DNA from: Pseudofabraea citricarpa
Taxonomy: Eukaryota > Ascomycota > Leotiomycetes > Helotiales > Dermateaceae
Length of the DNA: 64,000 nt
Direction: 5' to 3'
NCBI GenBank assembly: GCA_029641185.1
Contig: JAPWGK010000004.1
Coordinates: forward strand, 62,001-126,000
Shown here: in pieces, positions 48,498 to 61,200 of the stretch
Layout: each line of letters opens with the position of its first letter
Position numbering within the stretch: position 1 is the stretch's first letter
Position numbers and translations under genes: made by a program
The notes under the pieces: generated by a model
What the model was told of the DNA's origin: nothing
The model's database searches: none
Seen by the model: only the letters and a program-made list of their open reading frames with translations

Positions 48498-49857
48498 TCA
48501 GTTAAGAAGATACCTATCCCGATCTCCCTTGCTTGGGCTCCGACTACCTTTGCTCGGGCTCCTGTTTCCCTTGCTCGGGCTCCTCTGTTCTGCTCCCGTC
48601 AACCAGGGCGTGTTGCTCTCGTACGGCGCGGCAAATCCGTTGTGTGATGGTGTCTGAGGAACGGGTCCCCATTGGAATTGACTTGGCTGCGGTGGAGGAG
48701 GGAAATATTGTGGAGCGTGATGAGCTTGAGCACTTCGGAAGGATCCAAACACCATGTTGTTGACGGAGAAACATGCAATCACTAAGACGAAAGTGAAGAT
48801 CTGCGCGAGGTTAGCTCCATAGGATACCAATATAGGTAGAGACGTACCATGGCTTTCCAACTTATAGGCTCGATGAAGCTGTTGAAGATCTGTGCGAATG
48901 TGTGCGCGCTCACTCTGGCTCGTCCGACTTGCTTGGGGTCCTTGTTCATGCAAGCCTCCCAGTTCTCACATACGGCTTTCATGGCTGGTAGTCGAAGATC
49001 AGGAGCGCATCTATTCTCGACGTAATCCCGAGCGCAGATCTGGATCTCTGCCATGACAGCTGCTACCTCCTCTTGTGCTGCCTTTTCAACATCTGACCGA
49101 ATCGTGAGGTAGAATGACATAACCATATACATGAGAATTCCGATCAGGAAGACATTCAGTGCAAGTTGAGCCCAGTATGAGAGGATGTCAGGTAGGTTGG
49201 GTCGAGACTCGATGCCTGATAGTACAGAGCCAAACCAGCCAGGTTTATCACCGCCATTCGCTCGCTGACTTCTGCTCCTCGGTCTTGAATCCTCCTCTTC
49301 TGAATCCGACTCTGATCCCCTCCGGTTTCCCACAAGCGCATAGTCCCTCTCGACCCTCTTTCTCTTCCGTATTTTGTTCACTATCGCATTGGCGTATTTG
49401 CCCCGTCGCAATTCGCCTCTTCCCGGGCTGCTACCAGTAAAGTCGAGTCCGTATCGTCCGAATATGGGTTTCTTCTCTGAGGTTCCCGTGACTGCCCCCA
49501 TTATCCTGCTACCTCTTTGCTCGGGCGTGTCGACGTCTCCGTTGTCTGCCGGTGATGATTCTGCGCCTGAGACTTCCGAGAGCAGGTCGTCGTTGAATGG
49601 TTTGCGCGGTGTGGTGAAGGATGGGTTTCGGAATGCTGGCGCTGGGGTAGATGAGGAATTCATGAAAGAGGTAGACGGCTTGGGCGATTCGAAGCTCGCT
49701 GTTTACTCCATTAGCATGCTTTCCCATGTAGGCAAGGTTCCAACACACCTTTGTGACCTGGTTGCGGTTTCCATTGTGGAAAGGGCGTCTTGGGGTCTGT
49801 TGGGCCTTGGGTTTGCCATTCCCAGTCCATGGGGCTTTCGGTTGTGCGTCGGTCCAT
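48498..49857 (-). CDS. BRL1: Brl1/Brr6-family nuclear envelope protein
   Basis: Three exons: 49857-49749, 49698-48848 and 48800-48498, 420 aa. Exon 1 (DRRTTESPMDWEWQTQGPT...) joins by a GTGTGT...ACAG intron to ASFESPKPSTS, restoring the usual N-terminus before FRNPSFTTPRKPF. The conserved core has a membrane helix (LNVFLIGILMYMVMSFYL), a lumenal segment with four cysteines (CARDYVENRC ... VCENWEAC) forming two disulfides, and a second helix beginning after the last intron (IFTFVLVIACFSVNN). This is the Brl1/Brr6 di-sulfide domain (PF10104), which helps fuse inner and outer nuclear membranes during nuclear pore assembly. The C-terminal tail is Pro/Gln-rich with three RSPSKG repeats. Assignment to Brl1 rather than Brr6 is not certain. 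Confidence 0.92.
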
Positions 49858-50181
49858 GAGATTGAACATGTTTTATGGTTTGGGGATTGTCGAGCTGAAG
49901 TGATGCGCCTTGGGTCCTGGTGGTCCAGCCGTGTAAACAAAAACATTGGCAGCCGGGGAAGGGCGGATATTTAATTAAAGTTTGTGCTAAGGCCACCCCT
50001 CTGATGGCGATCCTGGAATCCCAAGAACTTCAACCTCTAAATTCACGACGCGACGAGCCCCATCTAGCATTCGCTCTTCACCTTTCCTCACAACGCGCTA
50101 CTCTCGCGCCGTGCGCTCTGGATCCGACCTACAACTTCTACTTCCTTCCTCTCTTCTTTCATCCCCCGCACAACCACAACA
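49858..50181. promoter_or_regulatory. Shared divergent promoter region of BRL1 and IWS1
   Basis: The start codons at 49857 (-) and 50182 (+) are 324 nt apart. The region has a pyrimidine-rich leader before the IWS1 start. No individual element is marked. Confidence 0.55.
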
Positions 50182-51661
50182 ATGTCGGACTCCGATCTTA
50201 ATTCGAGGCCTACAACGCCCCTTCCAGAGGCAGGAGATGATGCAGGAGATCTGAATGGAGCAGTCTCAGAGGATCGAGAGAATACGCCACCTGCCGCGAA
50301 CCCAGATCTAGATATGGATGACGACGATAACAACCTCTCGGCTGATGAATCCGACAACGACTCTCTACTCTCTGAGGTCGACGAAGCAGAGTTCGCAGAT
50401 TTCGACCCTACGAATGTCACATTGGAGGATAGGCCAGCAATCGATATCGATGAAGATGTTGTCAAGACTCTCAAGGCGGGAAAGCGCAAGCGGGCAGAGG
50501 CCGACAAGAAACCCAAGGAGGCTAGGAGAGACAAGACCAAGAAGAAGAAATCTCGCAGAGATGACGATGAGGATCCAGATGGAGAGCAGCTTGATGGAAA
50601 GCGGACTCGGAAGCCAAAGAGCGTCAGAGCCGATGGCGAGAGAAGGGATAGGGAGCGCACGAGGGAACGAAAGAAGACGCCAGAGCCTGAGAATGAAGAG
50701 AACCTGACTCCTGATGAGAGAAGACGACGAGCTTTGGACAGGGCTATGGATGCTGCGCTGAAGAACCCCAACAAGAGAAGACGCAAGAAGGATGAAGTGG
50801 TAGGTTTTGGTCTGATGGGGTGTTTATTCTATCTAACTTTGTACAGGACCTGGAGGAAGCTTTCGATGATGAGATTGCAGCACTCAAGATCCGTATGGAG
50901 CAGGCTTGCGAAGCTGATAATACTGCTCGCGAGAAGGGCCAACCCGCCATCCACAAGCTCAAGATGTTACCCGAAGTGGTGGCCCTCCTCAACCGAAACA
51001 CTGTTCAGCACTCGATCGTCGACCCCGACACCAACTTCCTTCAATCCGTCAAGTTCTTCCTCGAGCCACTGAATGATGGTAGTCTGCCAGCATACAACAT
51101 TCAACGTGATCTGTTCGCAGCTCTCGCTCGATTGCCTATTGAAAAGGAAGCTCTTTTGAGCAGTGGTATCGGCAAGGTTGTTCTCTATTACACCAAGAGC
51201 AAGAGACCAGAAATTGGTATCAAGAGAACAGCCGAGAGATTGTTGGGAGAATGGAGTAGGCCAATCTTGAAGCGGAGTGACGATTACAAGAAGCGCAAGA
51301 TTGCTACTAGGGACTTCGATCACCAGTACGTACGACATTAATTGATACATAACCATGCTAACCATCATCCAGGGCTGCTCAACTCGCACTTCGTCCAGGT
51401 GCAGCACCATCTTCACAACTGCCCTCGTCACAACGTGGTCCTGTCATGACACAAAAGGAACTCGAACGTGAACGACTCCTTGCACCAGTCAATAAGAATA
51501 ACCGTGCTCGCATAGAATCTTCCAATGCAAGTTACACTATCGCTCCTCGCAGTAATTTCGATGCCAGTCGCGGACCAGATCCATTGTCGAGACCCGTCGG
51601 TGCTAGTGGTATGGATGCTTTCAGGAGGATGACGGCCAAGCAAGGAAAGAAGCGATCGTAA
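50182..51661 (+). CDS. IWS1: Transcription elongation factor Iws1/Spn1
   Basis: Three exons: 50182-50799, 50847-51325 and 51373-51661, 461 aa. The N-terminal half is an acidic (DLDMDDDDNN, EVDEAEFADFD) then Lys/Arg-rich disordered region, the usual histone- and Spt6-contact part. The core (about 205-370) is the TFIIS N-terminal/LW-type domain: HKLKMLPEVVALLNRNTVQ, FLEPLNDGSLPAYNIQRDLF, RLPIEKEALLSSGIGKVV and ERLLGEWSRPILKR. The tail SYTIAPRSNFDASRG and FRRMTAKQGKKR is also typical. Iws1 binds Spt6 and travels with RNA polymerase II in the nucleus. Both introns are short (47 nt each). Confidence 0.95.
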
Positions 51662-52549
51662 GTTTGTAAGATTATGGGATGGGATATGGGGCGAGGCGGG
51701 AATTATTACCAAAGGTATGCAGCTGCTACATGAAGCCAGAGGTAATTTCAAGCGAGGAAATCGAGGTAACGTTCATAGAAAAATGGGAGATACGATATGA
51801 GCGTCCCTCGTCCCTTGAACTTGTTTATCTACTGAGTATTGAGAAAATTGGCAACAGCCAATCAGACTTTGCGATGTTCAATCTGTGCTGTTTCTATGCG
51901 TCATTCTTTTTCTTGTATTGTAATATTCTAACCTACAGCTCGATTTGACCGTCCCGACTATCTTCCACGTAGGTCTACCTAGCGGTCAAGCCAACACGGC
52001 ACTCGCCTTTGTGAAGTTCGGAATAGGTTGCAGCGTGTCTGGTAAGAAATAGGATCGGTATACGACGAGATGTGGTGGTTGGTATACTTGGTATACGAGT
52101 GAATGGCGGTGAAGAACGAGAGGGACACATCTCCGTTTGTTGTCTAGCGACGACATTATTTTCATGTTGTGTTATGAACTTCTGAGAGCGCGAGAAGTGA
52201 GTGGTTTCGGCAGAGATACTACAGTCTTGTTGATGGGGCTTGGCTTGCTTGCTTGCTTTAACAGCTTGACCGCTAGTCGTCAGTCGTCGGCTAGTCGTTG
52301 TCAGCAGAGGCAGTTAGATGCTGTGAGATGCTGTGAGATGCTGAGAGATATTGAGAGAGACTGAGAATAGAGTACAGCACGTGTGGTTTTGCTTCAACAG
52401 CTTACAGGTACAGGTCGATTAGCCTGACCGCCATAGACGCCAGTCAGTCGTCAAGTGGTCAGTCATGTCAGCACAGCACAGCAAAGCTAGAGACTGTTTC
52501 ATCATCCTGTGAGAGATAGAGCATGGCATGGCACAGCATAGCACAGCAC

Positions 52550-52600
52550 GTGTGTGTGTGTGTGTGTGTGTTGTGTGCAACAGCTTAGCTTAGCTTAGCT
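52550..52600. repeat. (TG)n followed by (TTAGC)n
   Basis: About eleven TG units at 52550-52571, then three to four TTAGC units at about 52583-52600. Confidence 0.85.
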
Positions 52601-52847
52601 CGTCCTTGTCCTTGTACTTGTATGGTCGGCAAAGCTGCAAAGCTGTGCACGCCCTGTGCATATGCCATGGCCCGATTTCTCGTACGATGAGATGTTTCTC
52701 TACCTTTTTTTTTTTTTTTTTTTTTCCCCCCCTTTCGGAATCCCGGAGATTTTTCTTGTTATCTGTCCTCCTAGGCAAAGATTTGTAGGGAGAGAAGGAG
52801 GGAAGGGGGGGAAGGATAGGATACCTTACTCGGGTTTCCTTTCTGCT

Positions 52848-52873
52848 ATGTATGTATGTATGTATGTATGTAT
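52848..52873. repeat. (ATGT)n tetranucleotide repeat
   Basis: Six ATGT units; the complementary ATAC/ATGC motifs recur at 52990-53025, and GCAT units at 53164-53183. Confidence 0.85.
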
Positions 52874-53098
52874 GCCATGCAGGCTTGAACTCAAAACCCT
52901 TCTCGGGATTAACTCTTCGCGCATCTTGTGTGCTCGAGATGGGCTGTAGATCGTCTCTTGGAAGGTTCTGCTCTTGAAGGATAATATACATGCATACATA
53001 CATACATTCACACACATACATACATGGCTTTACGCGACGAGATTTCCCCCGAGTTGGACTTGTACTTGCTACTTGGAGTTGTATGCCCAGCTACCTAC

Positions 53099-53122
53099 CC
53101 AGCCAGCCAGCCAGCCAGCCAG
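53099..53122. repeat. (CCAG)n tetranucleotide repeat
   Basis: Five to six CCAG units in tandem. Confidence 0.85.
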
Positions 53123-53934
53123 CTCTCCTTCAAAGATTCCGAGTCCTAGACGGAGGCACGCCGTCATGCATGCATGCATGCATATGCACGGCAGTTTCCT
53201 TCTTCTTGATGATAACAGATTCTCATCGCTAGATGCGCTGCCTCGAAAAGTACCGGGCGTTACACGAGCTACGCTAGGTACCTAATGGAGGGTGGTAGGC
53301 AAGCATGCTACGACCCCTTTCTTTTTTCTCTTTGGGGGGTGTGTTGCGGCTGTCTTTTTATCTGTATCTGGCTGCGCCTGAACTCTTTTCCCAGCTGTTA
53401 GATAGGATGGATGGACAGATAGATGGGTGAGTGGGTTCTAGGTGCGGGTGTTATGAGCGGAAGCGGGGAATTCCCATGTTGTGATACACACCTTGATGTG
53501 TGTCGATACACGACTGATTCAGAGGTGGTCGATTACCTACCTCTTACCTGCAATCAGCCAATTTATCTCGCGGCTTATCTTCCTCGACTCGAGTTTTCTT
53601 CTCGTGTGGGAAAGAAAAAGAAAGGTTGAATGTGCACAGGTCCTGGTGGTTTTCAGTGTTTGGTTTATTTATCTACCCACCTACCTACCTACGGACCCAG
53701 GTATGGAAGAAGCCCAAGGTAAAGTAGAGTAGATTAATTCATTCTTGGGCATCTTTGAGAAGCTGCGGCTGAGCGAAGCTGATCCAAAGGTAGAAGAAGG
53801 GTGAGCAGATAAGTTTCACCCTCGCTATCCCTTTCCCCTCCCTGTCTTCGCCCATCTCACATTATACCGACAATCCTCTAAAAATCAAAAACCGGGATGG
53901 AAAACGAAGCCTGGCTTCTCTCAAGAGTGGAAAC

Positions 53935-54000
53935 GTCACTCTCTTTTCTTCTTCTCTTTTCTTCTTCTCTTTTCTTCTTCTCTTTTCTTCTTCTCTTCTT
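53935..54000. repeat. 13-bp pyrimidine repeat
   Basis: Four exact copies of CTCTTTTCTTCTT with partial flanking copies, a pure polypyrimidine strand that could form triplex DNA. Confidence 0.85.
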
Positions 54001-54610
54001 TCTTTCTTACTCGCCTCCTTATCTCCACATACGCGATATATCAAGATTAAATTTGAATCGTGGGCGTGGATAGAAAGAAAGAGTAAGTAAAGCTTATTAG
54101 GATTCTCTCTCTTCTTGTTGTAACTAGAGGATACTTAGGTTTATTTTTATTTTTTTTTATTTTTAATACTCCTTGACCTTTACCCGCTTTTCTCCTTTCT
54201 TTTCTTTTCTCTTCCTTCCTTCCTTCCTTTCTTTCTTTCCTTCTTTTAATAAGAAGAAGATCATTCCCTCTTGGATTTTTCTAATATCCTTACTTATCTA
54301 CCTACGTTTCTCTCTCCTCTTCTTCTTTTGCTATCCGCTTCACTCGTTCTTTCGAAAAGAGATCGAGGGATAACTAGAATAGAAATCTGAAAAAAAAAGA
54401 AGAGAGAGAGAGAGAGAGAAGAAGGAGAAGAAAAGGGATCTTTTTCCTCGAGCGAGTCTTCGACATATAAGATTAATCGATCTACGAGGCACGAGGGAAG
54501 GTTCTTCGTCATCTGTTTTATTCACCCACTCCCTCGAGTCTTGTATCTTTTCAGAGCCAAGGAGAGGAGGGATCAGTACTCTAACCTGCAGATGACGCGT
54601 ACACAAACCC

Positions 54611-54639
54611 TATCTCATCTCATCTCATCTCATCTCATC
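54611..54639. repeat. (TCTCA)n pentanucleotide repeat
   Basis: Five units plus a partial one. Confidence 0.85.
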
Positions 54640-55712
54640 ATATCTCAGGTCAAGTTATCGATCGCGTGAGAGAGAAGCGAGAGGCGAGCGAGCGGCGAGG
54701 GGCGAGAGGTATTCTTCTTCCTAATCTAGCCCTTTAAAAAAAAAAAGAAACAAAAAGAAAAGAAAAGAAAATCGTCCCAACGCGTGACGAGGAGGAGAAA
54801 GGGAGAAGAGAGAGACGAGAAGTAGACACGAGAAGTATCACTCACACACTCACTCACGCACTTGTCTGCATACCACCCCCCTGCTCGCTTTTTTTTATCT
54901 ATCTCTCGCCCTTCTCACATCTCCCAGATCACCTCACGCGCGCGCGCACGTACGGAGTAGGATGTTGATAGTTAGTAAGGTAGGTAGATTAGCCTCTCAC
55001 ACGCGAGTCGAAGGCTAAAGGCCGCCGGGGGGGGGGTTCTTCTTCTTCGTGCCTGATTTATAAGTGTATAGAGACACTATCCTTTTCTTCTTCTCTTTTT
55101 TCTCTCTTCTTTTAACTCTTATTCGAATCTCTTATACTGTGTATGTGGCGTGGGATGACTTCTTAAGGAGACTGGCTATATTGTGGGAGTAGGTGGTGCT
55201 TGCTTGGATGCGACGCCTCGCTGTATGGGCTGTACTGTACTGTACGTATCGATCGGTAGGGTACTCGTTCATCTTGTCTTCACTAACTGACTGATTGACT
55301 GACTGACCAACTGCTGAGACTGGCTGGATCAGACAGCCGAGTATCAACCCCTACCTCCCTATCTCCCTACCTTACGTACTGTAGGTATCTAGCATCAGTG
55401 AGAAGAGAGAGGAGAGAAGAGAGAGGCGACCGCAAAGCTATCATAAAAGAGACTGCTAGATACAAGTAGGGTTTGGTCGTCCCGAGCATACTGTACTCCG
55501 AGTGACCGAGTCTCACCAAACGTAAAGTCGGGCATCTCGCGTCCTGGAAAAACCTGTCCCTATCCTTGAAGGGAGTAGATCAGATCCCCTAAAGTCACAA
55601 AGTCACAAAGTGGCAGGGAAGGTCTAGACCAGCGGGAAAGCGGGCTCTGTATCCTCTCTCGGCTCGCCACGCCTCTCTCTTAGGAAGCAACTCCAAGCCA
55701 GAATGCTTCTAG

Positions 55713-55739
55713 GATATCATATCATATCATATCATATCA
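55713..55739. repeat. (ATATC)5 pentanucleotide repeat
   Basis: Five ATATC units in tandem. Confidence 0.85.
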
Positions 55740-55864
55740 CGGCGAGGCAGGTAACCATGACCATGACCTTAAAAGACAGATAGACAGACGGACCTACCTC
55801 TTCACCTCTCAATGCACAGAATCCGGTATGGGACGTAGCAGCAGCGGCATGGAATTTGATAGGT

Positions 55865-55904
55865 ACCTTACCTTACCTTACCTTACCTTACCTTACCTTA
55901 CCTT
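55865..55904. repeat. (ACCTT)8 pentanucleotide repeat
   Basis: Eight exact ACCTT units. Confidence 0.9.
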
Positions 55905-56744
55905 AGCTAGCTTTGATTAGGCCTTACCATCCATCCATCCATACCTCGCCTGTCCCTCCTCGTTCTCGGTCTCGCTCCAGTCCCCTCTCAACTGCCGAGA
56001 TCCAGATCAGAGGACCGAAGCAGCTAAGTAAAACACTGCTCAGGCTCGGGCTTATGCTCATGCTCATGCTCAAATGGGCACACATCAACGCATCAGCATC
56101 AAGACTCAGGACTCAGGACTCAAGACTCAAGACTCAAGAGCCAGACCAGATCATCTAGGGATTGGGATTACTTCTGACGCCGGGAGCTGACTCGGGTCCG
56201 GGTCTCGCTGGAGTCTAGAGTCTCGAGTCTCGAGTCTCGATGGTCCGGGTCGTGCAGCCTTTTCCTCTTCTGCGGTGGTAGCGGTAATGCAGATGGATGC
56301 AGATGGATGGATATGTATCTTGGGGATCCGGGACATGTGAAGGTGGGTTCGGACATGCGAGCATCTTCTCTCTCTCTTGGTTGTTCATGTATGTCTACGA
56401 GAGGGGAGGGGAGGGCAATCTGAGATGGTTCCTTGATATTGCGTGCATGGCCTGGAAAAGGTGGTCCGATCTGTGATGCAGGTTAACGGCCCGTGGAGTG
56501 TGGTGTAGTGTAGTGTAGTGTAGAGAGCTGGTTATGTGTGTGGATTGGGTTGGATTGGGTTGGGGATGCGGATGTGGATGTGGATGTGGATGTGATGTGG
56601 ATATGGATATGGATATGATGTGCATGTAGGTGTCTTGAATCAGAGGATGGGCGTCTGAGAATTCTGGTGGTGTGCATGTTCTTATGTCTTTGATTCTCGG
56701 GAGATGGTTTTCAGAGGTGTTCTCTCTTCAGGTATAGGGTAGAG

Positions 56745-56793
56745 TAGGTACTTAGGTACTTAGGTACTTAGGTACTTAGGTACTTAGGTACTT
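56745..56793. repeat. (TAGGTACT)6 octanucleotide repeat
   Basis: Six exact units of eight bases, each containing the palindrome AGTACT across the joint and the GGTACC-like core GGTAC. Confidence 0.88.
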
Positions 56794-58033
56794 ACTCACT
56801 TACCGATAGCTCACACGCGGAGGCAAGCAAGAGGAAGCGAAGAAGAAGAAGTCCATTAACACGGCCTCAATGGCATCTTTATATTCAGCAGCCAAGCAGA
56901 AGAGTCCTACCGCAAAGGGAAATATAATCCCTTGGACCGAAGTAGTAATTCGAAAGAGACTCGTCCTCGATGCAGCTGGCTCGGGAGCTCCCGCGAGGTG
57001 CTCGACAAGAGAACAAGCACGTGCAAAGGCATAATGGGCAATTCATGACGGGTTACAGGCGATGTTTCGTTCTGGAAGGGGTAATTTCATACGACCAGAT
57101 GTGCAACAAAAGATTGTGTCAAGCGGGGAGGGGGGTGGTTAGGGGGGGTTAGGGGTGTAGTGTGTAGTGTGTAGTGTAGCCGTCGTTAGGCACTGTAGAC
57201 AGTAGTATCAGGCCCTGTGGCAGGTGTTGTAGCTACTGTAGTCTATTCTCTGTACTGTAGCTACTCACTTCACTAATCATCCCTCCCGGATCTATCCGAG
57301 CGCTGGTTCTGATTGGGTGCTGGGGCGGGCACACATCAGACCACTCTCCCCCAGACTGGCGCGATGTTGAAGGCGGATCGTATGCTTTTCGCACGCTTTT
57401 CGCAACAAGCCTTGACCTTCCAGCCACTCACAGCCGCGTCGGAGCCCGCCTACGCTGGCAATTCACGTGCTGGTCGCTTGGGGGGTTCGACGTCGCTGAG
57501 TGACTTTTGGGCGAATGCTGTGCTCGGGAAGTTGTGGGGAGTGAGTCGAGGGTCGAAAGATGCTCGTATGACTCTGTGACTCTGCAATCCCTTCTGTGTC
57601 GCCGGGAACTGAAGCCTCTCGGGCCCAGCCAGCGGGACTTTTGCACTATGCTATGCCCGCGTTATATATTTTTCTACCTCCTCCAGAAGTCTCTCCCTCT
57701 CACACCATTTCTACTACAACACCTCATCACTCTATCACTCTACTACCATCACCACTATCATCACCACTATCATCACCAAAACAACAAACACAACCACAAC
57801 CACAACCACAACCACCTTGGCAATCCTCCCACAACCACCGCACCCTGCAACACACTGACCTGCATCCATCTACCCATCTACCCATCTACCCCGCCAGCCC
57901 GTATCCACACACACATCACATCACATCCCATAAGGCTCATCATCCCCACCCAGAACCACAGCTCTACGCCGAACTGCCTGTATTTACCCTACTTTGTTAA
58001 AAAGTAGAGTAGATAACCCTCGACGTCTGATCA

Positions 58034-59402
58034 ATGTCGAGTACAACCACCACCACCTTTACGACTACCACGCTCAGCAGACCCAAGACCAAGACCCAGT
58101 CCGTTGACTACTTCTCCTTCTCGTCTCAGAAACCACAGGTAAGCCAGAGCCCACACCTCTACAGATCACCACCCTAACCAATGGCTCCCCCAGAACATTG
58201 TCACCTCCCAACCGAGGAGTACATCTCCGTTCAGATTCTGGTCGACCGCTGAGGAAGAACAAGAGAGTCCCGAAGAGTCAGCATCAGATTCCTTTCTGAC
58301 CACGCCAACCTCGCGATCCCCCTCGCCACATCCAACCTACCACCTGCCGCAGTCACCACCAACCAACCAGAAGATCGTCGAGCCCGCTCCAGCATCGGCA
58401 CTGGACAACTTTGGCACCGTCGAAGACTGGATGTGCTGGGACAGCTGCGGATCCATATCCGACGCATGCGACAAGGCCCTCTCCCCAACATCTGAGTACT
58501 TCCCCGAGTTGAAGCTCGAGCCCTTGTCCCCATCGCCCATCATGAGCTCCGTCAACCCGCGCTCCATGTCGCTCAACGACGACGCGGCCCTCTTTAATGG
58601 AGGAGGAGCACAAGAGCACCTCTACTCGACCCCGCTCTCGTGGACCCGACCAGTTCTCCCCCAGCAGCAGCAGCAGAGACAGCCGCTCTTCACAACGACT
58701 CTGAGTCCCGGCGAAGAAAGTAAATTACGCTCCATTGCTATGCCATCTCACTCCATCCCTATCTACCCCGGCTCACCAACCCAATCAGAAATGTCGTCCC
58801 CGTCACAAGAGCCCGAGTCGATGAGCATGCGACCCAGGAAGCGCAAGAACTCATCCGACGAGGAAGACGATGACGAGGATGACCGACACCGTGATCATCG
58901 CGACGAGCCCGTCCGGAAGCAACCCATCAAGAAGACGGCGCACAACATGATCGAGAAGCGGTACCGAACCAACCTGAACGACAAGATTGCCGCGCTGAGA
59001 GACAGCGTGCCAAGCCTGCGCGTCATGGTCAAGAAGAACTCGAGAGGTGAAGATATCGAGGAAGATCTTCAAGGCTTGACGCCTGCTCATAAATTAAACA
59101 AGGTATGTTTTTCTGTGGGTTTGGAGTGATCAGAGGCTGATGAGAGATAGGCTACTGTGCTCAGCAAGGCCACGGAATACATCGCCCACCTCGAGAAGAG
59201 AAACAAGCACATCTCGCGCGAGAATGCGCAGCTGAAGGCTAGAGTTGAAGCTTTTGAGATCCTGATGCTCTCGCAACAATCAACACAACAACAGCAACAA
59301 CAAGCTCAAGCGCAGCAGCAACAGCAGCAGCAGCAACAACAAATCCAACAAGCCCAACAACAGCAGCAGCAAAGACAAGGAGGATACGGCATGATGAGAT
59401 GA
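58034..59402 (+). CDS. SREBP-type bHLH transcription factor with poly-Gln tail
   Basis: Three exons: 58034-58138, 58194-59102 and 59151-59402, 421 aa. Residues 1-270 are Ser/Pro/Thr-rich, with a Lys/Arg patch and an acidic run (DEEDDDEDDRHRDH). The basic helix-loop-helix spans about 283-365: HNMIEKRYRTNLNDKIAAL with the SREBP-diagnostic Tyr in EKRYR, an extended loop with SRGEDIEEDLQGLTP, then HKLNK/ATVLSKATEYIAHLEKR rebuilt across intron 2. A short leucine-rich helix (LKARVEAFEILML) follows, then a CAG/CAA-coded Gln tract to the end. There are no membrane segments and no C-terminal SREBP regulatory domain, so it is not a classical membrane-held SREBP like SrbA. It resembles the soluble SREBP-like group. 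It should bind E-box or sterol-element-like DNA in the nucleus. Confidence 0.92.
59280..59384 (+). repeat. CAG/CAA trinucleotide tract coding poly-Gln
   Basis: About 30 Gln codons, mixed CAA and CAG, in the last exon of the bHLH gene, with a few Ala, Thr, Ile and Arg codons between. Confidence 0.85.
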
Positions 59403-61005
59403 CCGTCTTTCAAATTTTGAGATGATCATCTTTTGATTTTTGGGTTGATTTACTGGAGTTTCTCATGAGGGTTGAAGGAGTTTTCATAGTCACGACTTTG
59501 GCGTTTACGGAAGGGAGGCAATCGCGACAGGGCAACACGCGAAACCAAAAAGGAGGGAAGGAGTTCTGCAGCATAGCATCATCTTGTTGTGTTTTTTTCT
59601 CTTTTTCTGGAAAAGGAAGAAAAAAAAAAAGCGAAATCTGGAAAGGGGGGAGGAAGGGGAGGGGGGAGAATCAGAATCAGATACCCCTTTTTTTCTTTTC
59701 TTATATCTATCTCTCTCAAGGATGAGATGAGATGACGAATGGAGATATCCATCCAGGCGTTTTTGTTTTTTGCTACTTCCAGAAGAGGAAAGGGGAGGAG
59801 TGGAGTGGAGAAGCGGAGAGAGTCTAATGAGGAGGTCGCTTGCTCGTTTGCCGTTCTTGAAATATATACTTAGCATGCATCGCATTGCATTGCACCGCAT
59901 CGCACCGCAGCCTTTGTTTTTTTTTTTTGGTTTGTTTCTGCATAGCATCTGGCATCGGCGATTGGCATTGGCACTGGTATTGGCACTGGCGTTGAGCATT
60001 TGCTCATTTACTCATCGAGATGAAGATGAAGATGAAGATGAGGTGGTATGATAGAGAAAACAGAAGACACGAAAGAAAAAGATATCCCCTCTCAGATACG
60101 TACATAGCTATATAGCCTTAGGGGTTTTTTTTTTAGGAATCACCCAGAATCAAGGCCTTCGAATTGAAGAAAGAAGAAAGATGCAAGAGAGTCCAAGTTT
60201 GTAAGAGAAGAAGTGATCTACCTGGCCAAGGCTAAAAAGGAAAAAAAAAAAAAAGGAAATAAAAGGTAACTCGCGAGAGGAGAGGAAAGGAAAGGAAAGA
60301 GGAAAAAAACAAAAAGGACAAAAAAAAAAAAGAAAAGAAAAAGGAGAGAGAAATACTTAAGTCGAATTCCTTCTTTCCTTCTCCTCTCTTCTTTTCCTTT
60401 TTCTCTTTCTCTTTCTCCTTCTTTCTCTCTTTTCTCCTTCTCTTTCTTGCTTTTCTTGCTGCTGCTGCTGTGTAACCCCTTCTCCTCTTTTCGTCTTTTC
60501 CTTCTCCTTCTCCTTTCCTCCTTCCCTCCTCTCTTGGCGACCTACAAACCAACCAAACGATCGTAAAGTCGCCGAGCTCGCTTCGCTTTACGCTTTTACT
60601 CTTCACACTCTCGGCTACACGCATACATACCGTGCATGCATACAGTACCGTACAGTACATGCATAGGTAAGCATAAACCTTCCAAGAAATCAGTACATAG
60701 AGGAGGGATGGGGAGGAAAGGAAAAAGTTAAAATCAGCCCACTTTTTTTTTGGGGGTTGGGATTTTTTATGTGAGGAGAGAGAGGAGGAGAGATTGGTAG
60801 GGAAGGGAGGAGGAGGAGGAGGGGGGAGATGTGTTGGGTTGGGTTAGGTTGATTTGGGAGGGAGGGACGGAGGAGGAGAGGTGGATGTATGCATCCCCTA
60901 CTCGTAGGTGGAGGGAAGTAGAGGAGTGGACCGAAGCGAAGGTAAGTGCGAGAGGGATAGAGGGATAATAAGGTAGACGAACATCTGGTTGCGCACCCGT
61001 GTATC

Positions 61006-61032
61006 TTTTTTTTTTTTTTTTTTTTTTTTTTT
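61006..61032. repeat. T27 homopolymer
   Basis: Twenty-seven T in a row on the plus strand. Confidence 0.85.
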
Positions 61033-61143
61033 CATCCGCTTGCCTGATTATCTACTCTGCTTGTCTGCTTGTGTGCCTGTGTGCCTGTGTGCGTGTATTT
61101 GTTGCATGTTTGTACGTGCGTGATGTTGCTGAATAAAGCGGAC

Positions 61144-61200
61144 ATGGTATGGTATGGTATGGTATGGTATGGTATGGTATGGTATGGTATGGTATGGTAT
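61144..61200. repeat. (ATGGT)11 pentanucleotide repeat
   Basis: Eleven ATGGT units, the longest uninterrupted microsatellite in the window. A short (GATGG)4 array follows at about 61267-61291. Confidence 0.92.

Larger units (their letters stand above)
51662..58033. other. Six-kilobase gene-free region dense in microsatellites
   Basis: No supported protein gene in about 6.4 kb. The region holds dozens of short tandem repeats of 2-13 bp units (the clearest are listed separately), long pyrimidine tracts (53935-54000, 54180-54250, 55080-55110) and G-runs (55028-55036, 57120-57160). 57680-58030 is CA/CAC-rich, like the long 5' leader of the bHLH gene. Many short frames exist but all translate repeats. 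A noncoding transcript or distal regulatory elements of the bHLH gene are possible but unproven. Confidence 0.6.

Noticed and set aside
57120..57180. GGGTTAGGG-like motifs as an interstitial telomere
   Set aside because: Only one or two imperfect units inside mixed G-rich repeats; no tandem TTAGGG array.
57507..58007. 166- and 134-codon plus frames before the bHLH gene
   Set aside because: His/Pro/Thr-rich translation of CAC/ATC repeats; fits a 5' leader of the bHLH transcript.
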